A stretch of 37,867 nt of DNA from a virus. The DNA is taken from positions 1-37,867 of the IMG/VR virus record IMGVR_UViG_3300050343_000081. One strand, written 5' to 3'. Shown piece by piece: positions 1-5,382 of this stretch (position 1 is its first letter; each line of letters starts with the position of its first letter). The notes beneath the pieces are model-generated. The model saw nothing but the letters and a program-made list of their open reading frames with translations. It was not told where the DNA came from and did not search any database. Both the position numbers and the translations under genes were made by a program.

Positions 1-217
1 ACGTATATATGGCGAAGCGAGCAACCCCCTTGATGGGTATATAATATAATTCTGCCCGTGATTTGTCCGCGAATGACTGGGGGGTCTTGTGTTTGCTGTG
101 GTTGCGCTGGATATTATATTTATAGTAGCTAGAATCTAGCGGTATTTGATGCTAAATTGATGGGTGTTATTTGGTGCGCTTTGATTGTTTGTTTTTGCAT
201 GGCTGTATTTCTGAAAA
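1..217. repeat. Left terminal repeat copy
   Basis: This stretch recurs at the right end of the window. Bases 78-217 match 37728-37867 with a single mismatch (G at 106, T at 37756), and 107-217 (111 bp) are identical. Bases 1-77 align only partly with 37648-37727: both start ACGTATATATGG and both carry a TATAATATAAT element, with small indels and a divergent stretch between. T7-like phages carry exact direct terminal repeats of a few hundred bp, so this is probably the terminal redundancy or its edge. The repeat contains a perfect inverted repeat, GCTAGA-A-TCTAGC (128-140). No gene is seen in 1-348. Confidence 0.75.
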
Positions 218-281
218 TGCGTGTTTTTGTTTTCTCTAAAGTTTTTTGCTAATCGTGATACCTAAGGGGCAAAACGGGGGG

Positions 282-309
282 TTGACAGCTATGTTATAAT
301 GTTTGCAAT
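282..309 (+). promoter_or_regulatory. Candidate host-type early promoter
   Basis: A consensus -35 box TTGACA lies at 282-287. A perfect TATAAT at 295-300 is only 7 bp away, too close to pair with it. A weaker -10-like TGCAAT at 304-309 is 16 bp downstream of TTGACA and would start transcription near 316. This is the only consensus-like promoter ahead of the early gene cluster, which fits transcription by host RNA polymerase on entry, as in T7. Which -10 is used is inference. Confidence 0.5.
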
Positions 310-320
310 TCAATCGAATT
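307..320. promoter_or_regulatory. Small palindrome at the early promoter
   Basis: AATTC-AATC-GAATT forms a perfect 5-bp inverted repeat around a 4-base centre, at the predicted start of the first early transcript. It could be an operator or a transcript-end hairpin, but it is short and AT-rich, so chance is possible. Confidence 0.25.
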
Positions 321-348
321 AGACACACTAACCACACACAAAAACACT

Positions 349-591
349 ATGAAATACTCAATACCAGCTGACACTCAAACCATTATAAACGGCTATAAAA
401 TTAGTCTAGAATTCTCCGAAGATGAGCCATACTATTCTGCATCTTGTCAGGTTGAAAAGGGCGATTACTGCGCTAGTCTAGGCAAGCTTGGAGATTATGG
501 CACACTTGAAAATAGTGAAGGTGAAGAAATAACTTTGCCAGACAGACTTATTCACAAAATAGAATCGTGGGCAGAGGCTAACGGATATTAG
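349..591 (+). CDS. Hypothetical acidic early protein
   Basis: This 80-residue protein is the first gene behind the early promoter and is rich in Glu and Asp (for example SEDEP near residue 25 and EGEEI near 60). No family is recognised. The ATG follows an A/C-only leader (gene-proximal part CCACACACAAAAACACT) without a Shine-Dalgarno sequence, the pattern shared by most genes up to 2515. In T7 this position holds small host-takeover or anti-restriction proteins. The acidic composition would suit a DNA-mimic protein, but nothing in the sequence proves that. Confidence 0.7.
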   Translation: MKYSIPADTQTIINGYKISLEFSEDEPYYSASCQVEKGDYCASLGKLGDYGTLENSEGEEITLPDRLIHKIESWAEANGY

Positions 592-599
592 ATGTCGAA

Positions 600-635
600 A
601 CGCTTTCGAGCGTCTGCAATCTTTGGCAAGATGCA
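600..635 (+). other. Two adjacent RNA hairpins between early genes 1 and 2
   Basis: ACGCT-TTCG-AGCGT (600-613) is a 5-bp stem closed by a UUCG tetraloop. It is followed at 615-635 by TGC(A)ATCTT-TGGC-AAGATGCA, an 8-bp stem with one bulged A. Neither is followed by a T-run, so they look more like mRNA stabilising or processing elements than terminators. Confidence 0.4.
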
Positions 636-665
636 CTGATGAGACAGCCAAATAACACACACACA

Positions 666-884
666 ATGAAATACAAAATTCAAACGAGAGAATTTAATCG
701 ACTACCTAAGCCACTTCACCGCGTTGTCGGCATGATAGATGGTGAATTTGTAGACTGCACCGATGATGTCGAATCTATGGCAACCGCTAAACGTCAACTA
801 GCCTCCTTAAAGAAAGGCTACTCCTTCGAAGATGTTGACGACTACTTTCAAGAGTTGGAAACGGGAGACCTTCCTTGCGATTAA
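666..884 (+). CDS. Hypothetical early protein
   Basis: This is a 72-residue protein of unknown function, with a basic N-terminal half (KYKIQTREFNRLPKPLHR) and an acidic C-terminal half (SFEDVDDYFQELETGD). An in-frame ATG exists at 639, but the start at 666 is chosen because it follows AACACACACACA, the same CA-rich leader as neighbouring genes, and leaves the upstream hairpins untranslated. No domain is recognised. Confidence 0.65.
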   Translation: MKYKIQTREFNRLPKPLHRVVGMIDGEFVDCTDDVESMATAKRQLASLKKGYSFEDVDDYFQELETGDLPCD

Positions 885-904
885 TAGCCACACCTTCAAT
901 CCAC

Positions 905-959
905 TTGCCCGCCTTCGTTAATTCGTCGAGCGGGCTTTGGGGTGTCCACTAACGGGCAA
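905..959 (+). promoter_or_regulatory. Mutually exclusive hairpins in a 98-bp gap
   Basis: GCCCGC (907-912) can pair with GCGGGC (930-935), which is followed by TTT. Alternatively TTGCCCG (905-911) can pair perfectly with CGGGCAA (953-959). The two pairings share the same left arm, as in attenuators. The arrangement lies in the gap between two early genes. No leader peptide or ligand domain is recognised. Confidence 0.35.
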
Positions 960-982
960 TTATTAACCACACAATACACACA

Positions 983-1285
983 ATGAAACACGCAAAACAA
1001 ATACAGTTAATTAAAGAAGCTCTTAATGATGGCAAACGGGTGTTTATGACTCCCAGCAAAGCTTATGAAGTTATTAAGGACAGAGTTGGACAGTATCTAA
1101 TTAAGTGCCATATAAACAATCATTTCGTCGGATTGCATGGCATGGTAAATACAGATTGTGAGCATGAAATAAACTATTTATGCCAAAGAGATGGCAATCC
1201 GTATCCAGTTACTATTGAGAGCAAAGAAGACAGTTTAGTCTTTGTTGAAACAATCAAATTGGAAAAGCTAGCACGCTACTCTTAA
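983..1285 (+). CDS. Hypothetical early protein
   Basis: This 100-residue protein is basic at its N-terminus (MKHAKQIQLIKEALNDGKR) and contains two Cys residues in the middle (VNTDCEHEINYLCQRDG) that are too few for a classical zinc ribbon. No family is recognised. The ATG follows AACCACACAATACACACA, again without a Shine-Dalgarno sequence. It belongs to the early cluster by position. Confidence 0.65.
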   Translation: MKHAKQIQLIKEALNDGKRVFMTPSKAYEVIKDRVGQYLIKCHINNHFVGLHGMVNTDCEHEINYLCQRDGNPYPVTIESKEDSLVFVETIKLEKLARYS

Positions 1286-1309
1286 TCACAATCAAATATA
1301 ATACACATT

Positions 1310-1537
1310 ATGAAATCTAAATTACACATTGAAACAGCATCAGCTTTTAAAGACAAGCTTAAGGAATTTGATATGCACGCACCGTCTCTTTATACTCACG
1401 AAATAGGCTCTAAGCTTTACCATATTGAAAAGAGCCTTACTAGGCTTTATGACAATCACTGTCTAAGCGTCAAAGACTTTACGCGTCTGTATGATATGAT
1501 ACTAGACAGGCAAGAAAAGCACGTCTTTGCAAAATAA
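1310..1537 (+). CDS. Hypothetical early protein
   Basis: This 75-residue, mostly helical-looking protein (MKSKLHIETASAFKDKLKEFDMH) has a pair of similar segments, LTRLYDNH and FTRLYDMI, about 17 residues apart. That may be a short internal duplication in a helical hairpin. No known family is recognised. The leader before the ATG ends ATACACATT, a weaker version of the CA-rich leader. Confidence 0.6.
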   Translation: MKSKLHIETASAFKDKLKEFDMHAPSLYTHEIGSKLYHIEKSLTRLYDNHCLSVKDFTRLYDMILDRQEKHVFAK

Positions 1538-1562
1538 TCACCAATATAAACACAAACACACT

Positions 1563-1581
1563 GAGCGCACAAGCGCGACCA
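1563..1581 (+). repeat. 19-bp hairpin repeat, copy 1
   Basis: GAGCGCACAAGCGCGACCA forms GCGC-ACAA-GCGC. The sequence sits 2 bases before the start codon at 1584 and is shared with 2032-2050 and 2536-2554. Only the loop bases differ between copies. Confidence 0.7.
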
Positions 1582-1583
1582 TT

Positions 1584-1679
1584 ATGAAAAACCAATCAAA
1601 AATATACCTCTTTATAGAGCTACCACTTTGTATTTTAATAGGCTTGCTTTTCGGATTAGCCTTCTATCTTATGATTTAA
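1584..1679 (+). CDS. 31-residue single-pass membrane peptide
   Basis: This short ORF encodes a charged N-terminus (MKNQSKIY) followed by a continuous hydrophobic run from about residue 8 to the end (LFIELPLCILIGLLFGLAFY), enough for one membrane helix. It starts right after hairpin-repeat copy 1, itself preceded by a CA-rich leader, which supports it as a real gene despite its size. T7-like phages carry small membrane proteins of this kind in the early region; no specific function is recognised. Confidence 0.5.
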   Translation: MKNQSKIYLFIELPLCILIGLLFGLAFYLMI

Positions 1680-1715
1680 CTTTCACCAATAACTAACCAC
1701 ACACACAAACACACT

Positions 1716-2009
1716 ATGAGAAAAGTCACACAACAAATTGCAAACGCCTTTGCACAAGGCAACAAAATGACAATCGGCAACACAATGACAGACGGCAACG
1801 CTGTCTATTTACACGGCAACAAAATAGCCGAGCGCACAAATGACGGCATCTTAATGACGTTAGCAGGCTGGAATTCAGTCACAACACGCGAACGCTTAAA
1901 CGGCATTGCACAAGTGCTAGGTCTTGACGCTAGCTTTAATCAGAAAGACTTTGAGCCGTATTTTAACGGAAAGCACCTTGCCGTTAGCGCATGGGTAAAA
2001 GTAAACTAA
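1716..2009 (+). CDS. Conserved phage protein of unknown function
   Basis: This 97-residue protein starts MRKVTQQIANAF and contains repeated GN-containing segments (QGNKMTIGNTMTDGNAVYLHG). It continues with NKIAERTNDGILMTLAGW and a TTRERLNGI segment. The order VTQQ, LHGN-IA, GW and RLNGI resembles a small hypothetical family seen in many tailed phages, function unknown. The start follows the fullest form of the CA leader (ACACACACAAACACACTATG). It may be DNA-associated, but no motif proves this. Confidence 0.7.
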   Translation: MRKVTQQIANAFAQGNKMTIGNTMTDGNAVYLHGNKIAERTNDGILMTLAGWNSVTTRERLNGIAQVLGLDASFNQKDFEPYFNGKHLAVSAWVKVN

Positions 2010-2031
2010 CCACAAACAAACTAACCAAACA

Positions 2032-2050
2032 GAGCGCGACAGCGCGACCA
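2032..2050 (+). repeat. 19-bp hairpin repeat, copy 2
   Basis: GAGCGCGACAGCGCGACCA forms GCGC-GACA-GCGC, with a GNNA-type loop, and sits 3 bases before the start codon at 2054, the same position relative to the gene as copy 1. Confidence 0.7.
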
Positions 2051-2053
2051 CCT

Positions 2054-2239
2054 ATGAAAGCACCAAAAGACTTCCCAGAACTACACTCATCGGCAATCCC
2101 ATGTAATTCATGGGTATGCACTCACCCGAAAGGCACAAAGCAAGCCGAGACCTACAGTCGCGACAAGGCACTTGAGGCACACTCTAAGGGCTGGACAGTC
2201 AAGACGGCTTATCAGCACCTTGTTGACCTCAATAACTAA
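2054..2239 (+). CDS. Hypothetical early protein
   Basis: This 61-residue protein (MKAPKDFPELHSSAIPCNSW) has a central CNSWVCTHPKGTKQAETYSRD segment and a C-terminal stretch ALEAHSKGWTVKTAYQHLVDLN. No family is recognised. An in-frame ATG at 1991 would overlap the previous gene and run through the hairpin repeat. The start at 2054 is preferred because its spacing to the hairpin matches that of the 1584 gene. Confidence 0.6.
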   Translation: MKAPKDFPELHSSAIPCNSWVCTHPKGTKQAETYSRDKALEAHSKGWTVKTAYQHLVDLNN

Positions 2240-2255
2240 CACACACAAACACACT

Positions 2256-2501
2256 ATGAACACACAAAACCAAAACGAACTATTCTCTGTTTACCACATT
2301 GAAACTAATTCCGAACAACTTCTTTCTTTTAATAAAGAAACTTGGGAAGGATTAAAGGTTCTCACACTATCGGACGGTGAAATCAGAGATGGTTTCAATC
2401 TTCTAATACAGTTCAAGGATGAATACTACCTTATGCAGAACGCAGATTTATGCGATTTACAAGTTAGATACAGTCCGTGGGCTGTTAGTTTACAAAAATA
2501 A
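2256..2501 (+). CDS. Hypothetical early protein
   Basis: This 81-residue acidic protein (MNTQNQNELFSVYHIETNSE) has no recognised family. The ORF is open from 2172, but the ATG at 2256 is chosen because it is preceded by a leader identical over 20 bases to the one before 1716 (ACACACACAAACACACTATG). The upstream part overlaps the previous gene in another frame and looks non-coding. Confidence 0.6.
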   Translation: MNTQNQNELFSVYHIETNSEQLLSFNKETWEGLKVLTLSDGEIRDGFNLLIQFKDEYYLMQNADLCDLQVRYSPWAVSLQK

Positions 2502-2514
2502 CACACTACACACT

Positions 2515-2664
2515 ATGAAAACACAAAAGAAAACCGAGCGCGAAAGCGCGACCAACAAGCTAGTCAAAACAGACAGGCAAACCGAGAGCGCATTTATCGT
2601 GTTCTCGTGCATCATCGTCGCAGGAATCCTGCTAATTGTAACCGTAATAATGGAAAACCTATGA
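2515..2664 (+). CDS. Small single-pass membrane protein
   Basis: This 49-residue protein has a charged N-terminal half (MKTQKKTERESATNK) and one C-terminal membrane segment (about residues 28-45, SAFIVFSCIIVAGILLIVTV), so it is probably a bitopic inner-membrane protein. Its codons 8-13 contain hairpin-repeat copy 3. The start follows AACACACTACACACT, the CA-rich leader. Its stop overlaps the next start as ATGA. Function is unknown. Confidence 0.55.
   Translation: MKTQKKTERESATNKLVKTDRQTESAFIVFSCIIVAGILLIVTVIMENL
2536..2554 (+). repeat. 19-bp hairpin repeat, copy 3 (inside a coding region)
   Basis: GAGCGCGAAAGCGCGACCA forms GCGC-GAAA-GCGC with a GNRA tetraloop. Unlike copies 1 and 2 it lies within the coding sequence, 21 bases after the ATG at 2515, where it reads as ERESATN. 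If the 1991 reading frame around copy 2 were translated, the repeat would be read in a different frame. Conservation therefore looks nucleic-acid based. Confidence 0.65.
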
Positions 2665-2882
2665 GCGCACAGAAAATCACAATACTATCAATGCGAGAGG
2701 TTGGAGACAGTTCAGACGATGTTCTAGTCTTTAAGGGACACCGCACGAAAGAAGACTTAGCACTTGAAATAGATGCTTACGTTCAAGACTATATACGTAT
2801 GGTCTGGAAATCGAAACCCTGTGGAGGAAAAAGATTATTTAGTCCACGTCGAACAATCAATAGTAATAGACAGAGAAAATGA
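2661..2882 (+). CDS. Hypothetical early protein
   Basis: This 73-residue protein (MSAQKITILSMREVGDSSDD) has a basic C-terminus (KPCGGKRLFSPRRTINSNRQRK) and no recognised family. The start at 2661 overlaps the preceding stop (ATGA), so the two genes are probably translationally coupled. Its own stop overlaps the next start in the same way, so 2515, 2661 and 2879 form a tight three-gene run. Confidence 0.6.
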   Translation: MSAQKITILSMREVGDSSDDVLVFKGHRTKEDLALEIDAYVQDYIRMVWKSKPCGGKRLFSPRRTINSNRQRK

Positions 2883-3061
2883 GCTTTAATATATGGAATG
2901 AATCACCGCGCTCTATTACTGAGATAATAGAACACCTAAAGTTTGAAAATAAGCAGCTTAAAGCCGTCATCCGAGACAAGGACAGACAGCTAGAGCAACT
3001 TACTATTAAAACAGTAGACGATTGGCAAACATGGAGACCTTACAGCGACAATGAGAGTTAA
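2879..3061 (+). CDS. Hypothetical coiled-coil protein
   Basis: This is a 60-residue protein. Residues 13-43 (ITEIIEHLKFENKQLKAVIR followed by DKDRQLEQLTI) have regularly spaced Leu/Ile and look like a coiled coil, so it is likely an oligomer. It is coupled to the upstream gene through ATGA and overlaps the next gene by 11 bases. No function is recognised. Confidence 0.55.
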   Translation: MSFNIWNESPRSITEIIEHLKFENKQLKAVIRDKDRQLEQLTIKTVDDWQTWRPYSDNES

Positions 3062-3260
3062 AAATAGACGTAACCTATTCCGAGCTGTGCCTGTAAAGGT
3101 TAAGCTACCATCTACCATCCTAAACCTTGCAGAACAGGAACACATAGACAAGAATTGGAAAGCATTTTGGGCAAGACGGGGATACACAAAGCCACCTGCG
3201 GTAAGTGCCTATGTTTTAGGCAGTTTTGATTTACCGATGCCTAAAAAGGGGCAAGCGTAA
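3051..3260 (+). CDS. Hypothetical basic early protein
   Basis: This 69-residue, strongly basic protein (MRVKNRRNLFRAVPVKVK) contains KNWKAFWARRGYTKPPAV and a lysine-rich C-terminus. It is the last gene of the early cluster, before the 200-bp gap ahead of the lysogeny genes. Its charge suggests a nucleic-acid or protein-binding partner. No family is recognised. Confidence 0.55.
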   Translation: MRVKNRRNLFRAVPVKVKLPSTILNLAEQEHIDKNWKAFWARRGYTKPPAVSAYVLGSFDLPMPKKGQA

Positions 3261-3298
3261 TGTTATAACGTATCACCTATTGACTTTTGTTTTCAAAT

Positions 3299-3313
3299 CT
3301 GAAACAGTTTCAG
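3299..3313. promoter_or_regulatory. Perfect 15-bp palindrome, operator candidate
   Basis: CTGAAAC-A-GTTTCAG is a perfect 7-bp inverted repeat about a central A. It lies 148 bp before the MarR-like gene and just downstream of a TTGACT -35-like box (3280-3285). MarR-family dimers bind palindromes of about this size, commonly in their own promoter, so this is the natural operator candidate. No convincing -10 box is seen at the right distance. The rest of 3261-3460 shows only the hairpin at 3427. Confidence 0.5.
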
Positions 3314-3426
3314 TAATGAAATACTTAACAAGTTAGGAAGATGCTATCAGATTGGGAGATAACTGAGTGCCAAACACAAAGATTAAAGTATCAAGAATTA
3401 TAACAATACCATATTTATTTACATTA

Positions 3427-3444
3427 GCTGTCTTCAAAGATAGC
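3427..3444 (+). other. Leader hairpin before the regulator gene
   Basis: GCTGTCT-TCAA-AGATAGC is a 7-bp stem (one G-T wobble) directly before the Shine-Dalgarno-like GAAGGGAG of the regulator at 3461. It may influence translation of the operon. Confidence 0.35.
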
Positions 3445-3460
3445 GAAGGGAGAATAAAAA

Positions 3461-3778
3461 ATGTCTGTTTCAAAACTCATTGGTTTGCTAGAGAAGGTTG
3501 AGCAATACTTAGGTCAACACTCTTTTAGGGATGGAAAGTTGCTTGCGTATCTTTACCAGTCCGAACATAGCGTTGTCTATTGCCAATCAATCATAAGAGA
3601 CCTAGACCTATCGGCAGTCTCAGTAACCAGAAGTCTAAAACTACTCAGTGACCGCGATATGATTACACTATCTATGGACACCGAGGACACACGAAAGAAA
3701 AGCGTATCACTTACCGACAAGGGGAACGCACTTAAATTACACATAATAGAAATATTAGAGGACACACATGGCAGTTAG
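3461..3778 (+). CDS. MarR-like winged-helix regulator
   Basis: This 105-residue protein has the order expected of a MarR/winged-helix domain: N-terminal helices, a recognition-helix region (about 40-65, DLDLSAVSVTRSLKLLSDRD), then a wing (DTEDTRKKSVSLTDKG), whose LT-KG end is typical of MarR proteins. It is shorter than usual MarR proteins (about 140 residues) and lacks a long C-terminal dimerisation helix. A clear Shine-Dalgarno (GAAGGGAG) precedes the start. It overlaps the integrase start by 11 bases, so the two form an operon. Its place ahead of the integrase makes it the likely lysogeny regulator; this is inference. Confidence 0.75.
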   Translation: MSVSKLIGLLEKVEQYLGQHSFRDGKLLAYLYQSEHSVVYCQSIIRDLDLSAVSVTRSLKLLSDRDMITLSMDTEDTRKKSVSLTDKGNALKLHIIEILEDTHGS

Positions 3779-4805
3779 AGCAAATCACAATAAGTTCCTA
3801 GCCGACTTCATGTTGGACGGGAAGCGTATCAAAAGACAGTTCGACACCGAGCTAGACGCACAAGCGTTTGAGGTGGAGACACGTAGGCAGCACCAATACG
3901 GTCAGCCCTTGGAAGCCGTTGAAAAGGCAAAGGCATACACGCTAGGACAGATGCTAGACAAAACCTTTGTTAAATACTGGCAGAATAAGCCTAATGAGGA
4001 GGTCAGTCTGATAAACATGAAGATTCTTGAGAAGTTTTTCATGCCTATGACACCATTGGACTCCATCACGACTGAGAAGGTGGATGATTTCATCATGTAT
4101 CTACAAAACAAGGGCAACAAGCCATCCACCATCAACAGTAAGCTATCGACACTCAGTAAGTGCATCCGTTTTGCTAACGACCGAGGTTACATCAAGGTAA
4201 AACCTAAGATAGAGAGACCGAGGGTGGGCAACAACGCTCGCTTGAGGTTCTTTAACCTTGAAGAAGAAACCCTTATCATAGACTTGCTTACCGAACACGG
4301 CAGGAAGGACTTTAGGAACTTCTTTATCTTCTTAATGGACACAGGCATGAGACCTAGTGAGGCACGAGGCATACACACAAGGGACGTAAGGTTGGATGAC
4401 CAACTAGGTTGGGTGGTAGACATCAAGTCAGTTAAAAACACCGCAGGGACAACCCTACCGCGCACCCTGCCCTTACCTGACCGAGCCGTGAGAGCCTACA
4501 ACAAACTCGTGGGTGACGCTGTGTATCCCTTTGCTAAGTTTGACAAGCCAACCATCAGAAAGAACTGGGATTGGGTCAGAGCTGCTACGGGTCACACCCA
4601 TGAAGCCGACAAAGAGTTTGTGTTCTACCTCACAAGGCACACCTGTGCGTCACGCATGGTGCAACGTGGTATCAACCTTGCCATCGTTCAGAAGTGGATG
4701 GGTCACAAGACAATCCAGACTACCTTGATTTACGCCAAGCTAATCCCAACCAATTTGCTTGACGCTAGAGATGCACTTAATTCAATCAAAGAAAACACCT
4801 TATGA
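3768..4805 (+). CDS. int: Tyrosine-family phage integrase
   Basis: This is a 345-residue tyrosine recombinase. Residues 1-60 form an arm-binding-type N-terminus (RANHNKFLADFMLDGKRIKR). A SAM-like core-binding domain follows (about 60-150), then the catalytic domain. Visible catalytic residues are Arg in TGMRPSEARG, Lys in IKSVKN, the His and Arg of YLTRHTCASRM, His in WMGHKTIQTT and the nucleophile Tyr in LIYAKL. A GAGG Shine-Dalgarno lies 8 bases before the ATG, within the regulator gene. It catalyses attP-attB exchange. The attP candidate with arm-type repeats lies about 300 bp downstream, the usual proximity. Nothing looks truncated. Confidence 0.95.
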   Translation: MAVRANHNKFLADFMLDGKRIKRQFDTELDAQAFEVETRRQHQYGQPLEAVEKAKAYTLGQMLDKTFVKYWQNKPNEEVSLINMKILEKFFMPMTPLDSITTEKVDDFIMYLQNKGNKPSTINSKLSTLSKCIRFANDRGYIKVKPKIERPRVGNNARLRFFNLEEETLIIDLLTEHGRKDFRNFFIFLMDTGMRPSEARGIHTRDVRLDDQLGWVVDIKSVKNTAGTTLPRTLPLPDRAVRAYNKLVGDAVYPFAKFDKPTIRKNWDWVRAATGHTHEADKEFVFYLTRHTCASRMVQRGINLAIVQKWMGHKTIQTTLIYAKLIPTNLLDARDALNSIKENTL

Positions 4806-4900
4806 GAACAGCCACAATACTACTGAAGCAAGCTGCAAAGCTTAAGACACCTAAACCTAAAACCAAACCTAAAACTAAATATGCCAGCAAAAAAAAGTAA
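4802..4900 (+). CDS. 32-residue lysine-rich peptide behind integrase
   Basis: The start overlaps the integrase stop (ATGA), so translation would be coupled. The product is very basic, with a KTPKPKTKPKTK repeat and a C-terminal KKK, and no Asp or Glu. It could be a small DNA-binding accessory such as an excision or arm-binding factor, or a non-functional reading frame. It overlaps the next ORF by 20 bases. No family is recognised. Confidence 0.35.
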   Translation: MRTATILLKQAAKLKTPKPKTKPKTKYASKKK

Positions 4901-5087
4901 GTCACTATACGCACCTGATACCGAAAATATTTTAACACGAGGATTAAATTCTATGACCAAGGCGTGTGATGCCTTGACAAAACAAAATGAGACCCTTAAT
5001 AACGACATCGAGGGTTTGAAGGCTAAGATTAAACGACTCAGTGAACGTGTTTTAATTGATAAAGGTAACGACAGTGATGTTAACTAA
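4881..5087 (+). CDS. Hypothetical coiled-coil protein of the integrase operon
   Basis: This 68-residue protein has a basic start (MPAKKSKSLYAPDTENIL) and a long heptad-like helix (about residues 27-57, containing LTKQNETLNNDIEGLKAKIK). It ends 16 bases before the first arm-type repeat of attP. By position it might be an accessory to recombination. No family is recognised. Confidence 0.5.
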   Translation: MPAKKSKSLYAPDTENILTRGLNSMTKACDALTKQNETLNNDIEGLKAKIKRLSERVLIDKGNDSDVN

Positions 5088-5186
5088 CATAGATACAAAA
5101 AAGTTAGGGACAAACCACGGACAAATCAGGGACAATCTTACGTTATTTTTGTCCCTAATTTCAATTTCTTTCGCTGAGTTTTTTCG

Positions 5187-5216
5187 TTGTAAGTCTTTGA
5201 TTTCTCTAGTTAATAT
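5187..5216 (+). promoter_or_regulatory. Candidate promoter for the restored tRNA
   Basis: TTGTAA (5187-5192) and TAATAT (5211-5216) are spaced 18 bp apart and end 7 bp before the tRNA-like sequence. Each matches 4 of 6 consensus bases. A phage that carries the 5' half of a host tRNA must also provide a promoter for the tRNA rebuilt at the right junction, and this is the only promoter-like sequence in the correct place. Confidence 0.35.
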
Positions 5217-5223
5217 GGAATAT

Positions 5224-5265
5224 GCGAGCGTGGCGGAATGGTAGACGCACTGGACTTAAAATCCA
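5224..5265 (+). other. attP core: 5' half of tRNA-Leu(UAA)
   Basis: These 42 bases match the 5' half of a tRNA-Leu gene: 7-base acceptor strand (GCGAGCG), TG, D arm (GCGGAATGGTAGACGC), and anticodon arm CTGGA-CTTAAAA-TCCA with anticodon TAA at 5257-5259. Pairing fails at 5266 (C where G would close the stem), and no variable arm, T arm or 3' acceptor follows, so it is not a functional tRNA. The cyanophage P-SSP7 is known to carry a comparable 42-base tRNA-Leu match near its integrase. The bacterial host should carry the complete gene. Confidence 0.85.
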
Positions 5266-5382
5266 CGTAAATTAATAACACATCTGAAACTATATAAAAC
5301 TCACCCTATACACTAGACCAAATATTTATTTCATTTATGAAAGTAAATTGATTTCGTTGTCCGTATAGGGACAATCCTACTT

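Larger units (their letters stand above)
5104..5374 (+). other. attP region with arm-type repeats
   Basis: A short motif surrounds the tRNA-derived core. On the left are TTAGGGACAA (5104-5113), ACGGACAAA (5117-5125), TCAGGGACAA (5126-5135) and an exact inverted copy TTGTCCCTAA (5149-5158). On the right are TTGTCCGTA (5357-5365) and AGGGACAA (5367-5374) in inverted arrangement. Tyrosine integrases bind core sites plus distant arm sites through their N-terminal domain, so this is the expected attP layout. The gap of 5088-5382 contains no convincing gene. The outermost left and inner left repeats could also fold as a hairpin. Confidence 0.7.

Noticed and set aside
282-300. TTGACA and TATAAT as one promoter
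   Set aside because: Spacing is only 7 bp, far below the 16-18 bp needed. A weaker -10 at 304-309 was used in the promoter call instead.
478-666. Minus-strand open frames here and at many other places (for example 4187-4465, 14446-14847, 30309-30809)
   Set aside because: They lie opposite well-supported + strand genes and show no recognisable protein or start signal. All solid genes read on the + strand.
5224-5300. A functional tRNA-Leu gene
   Set aside because: Only the 5' half is present. No variable arm, T arm or 3' acceptor sequence follows 5265.
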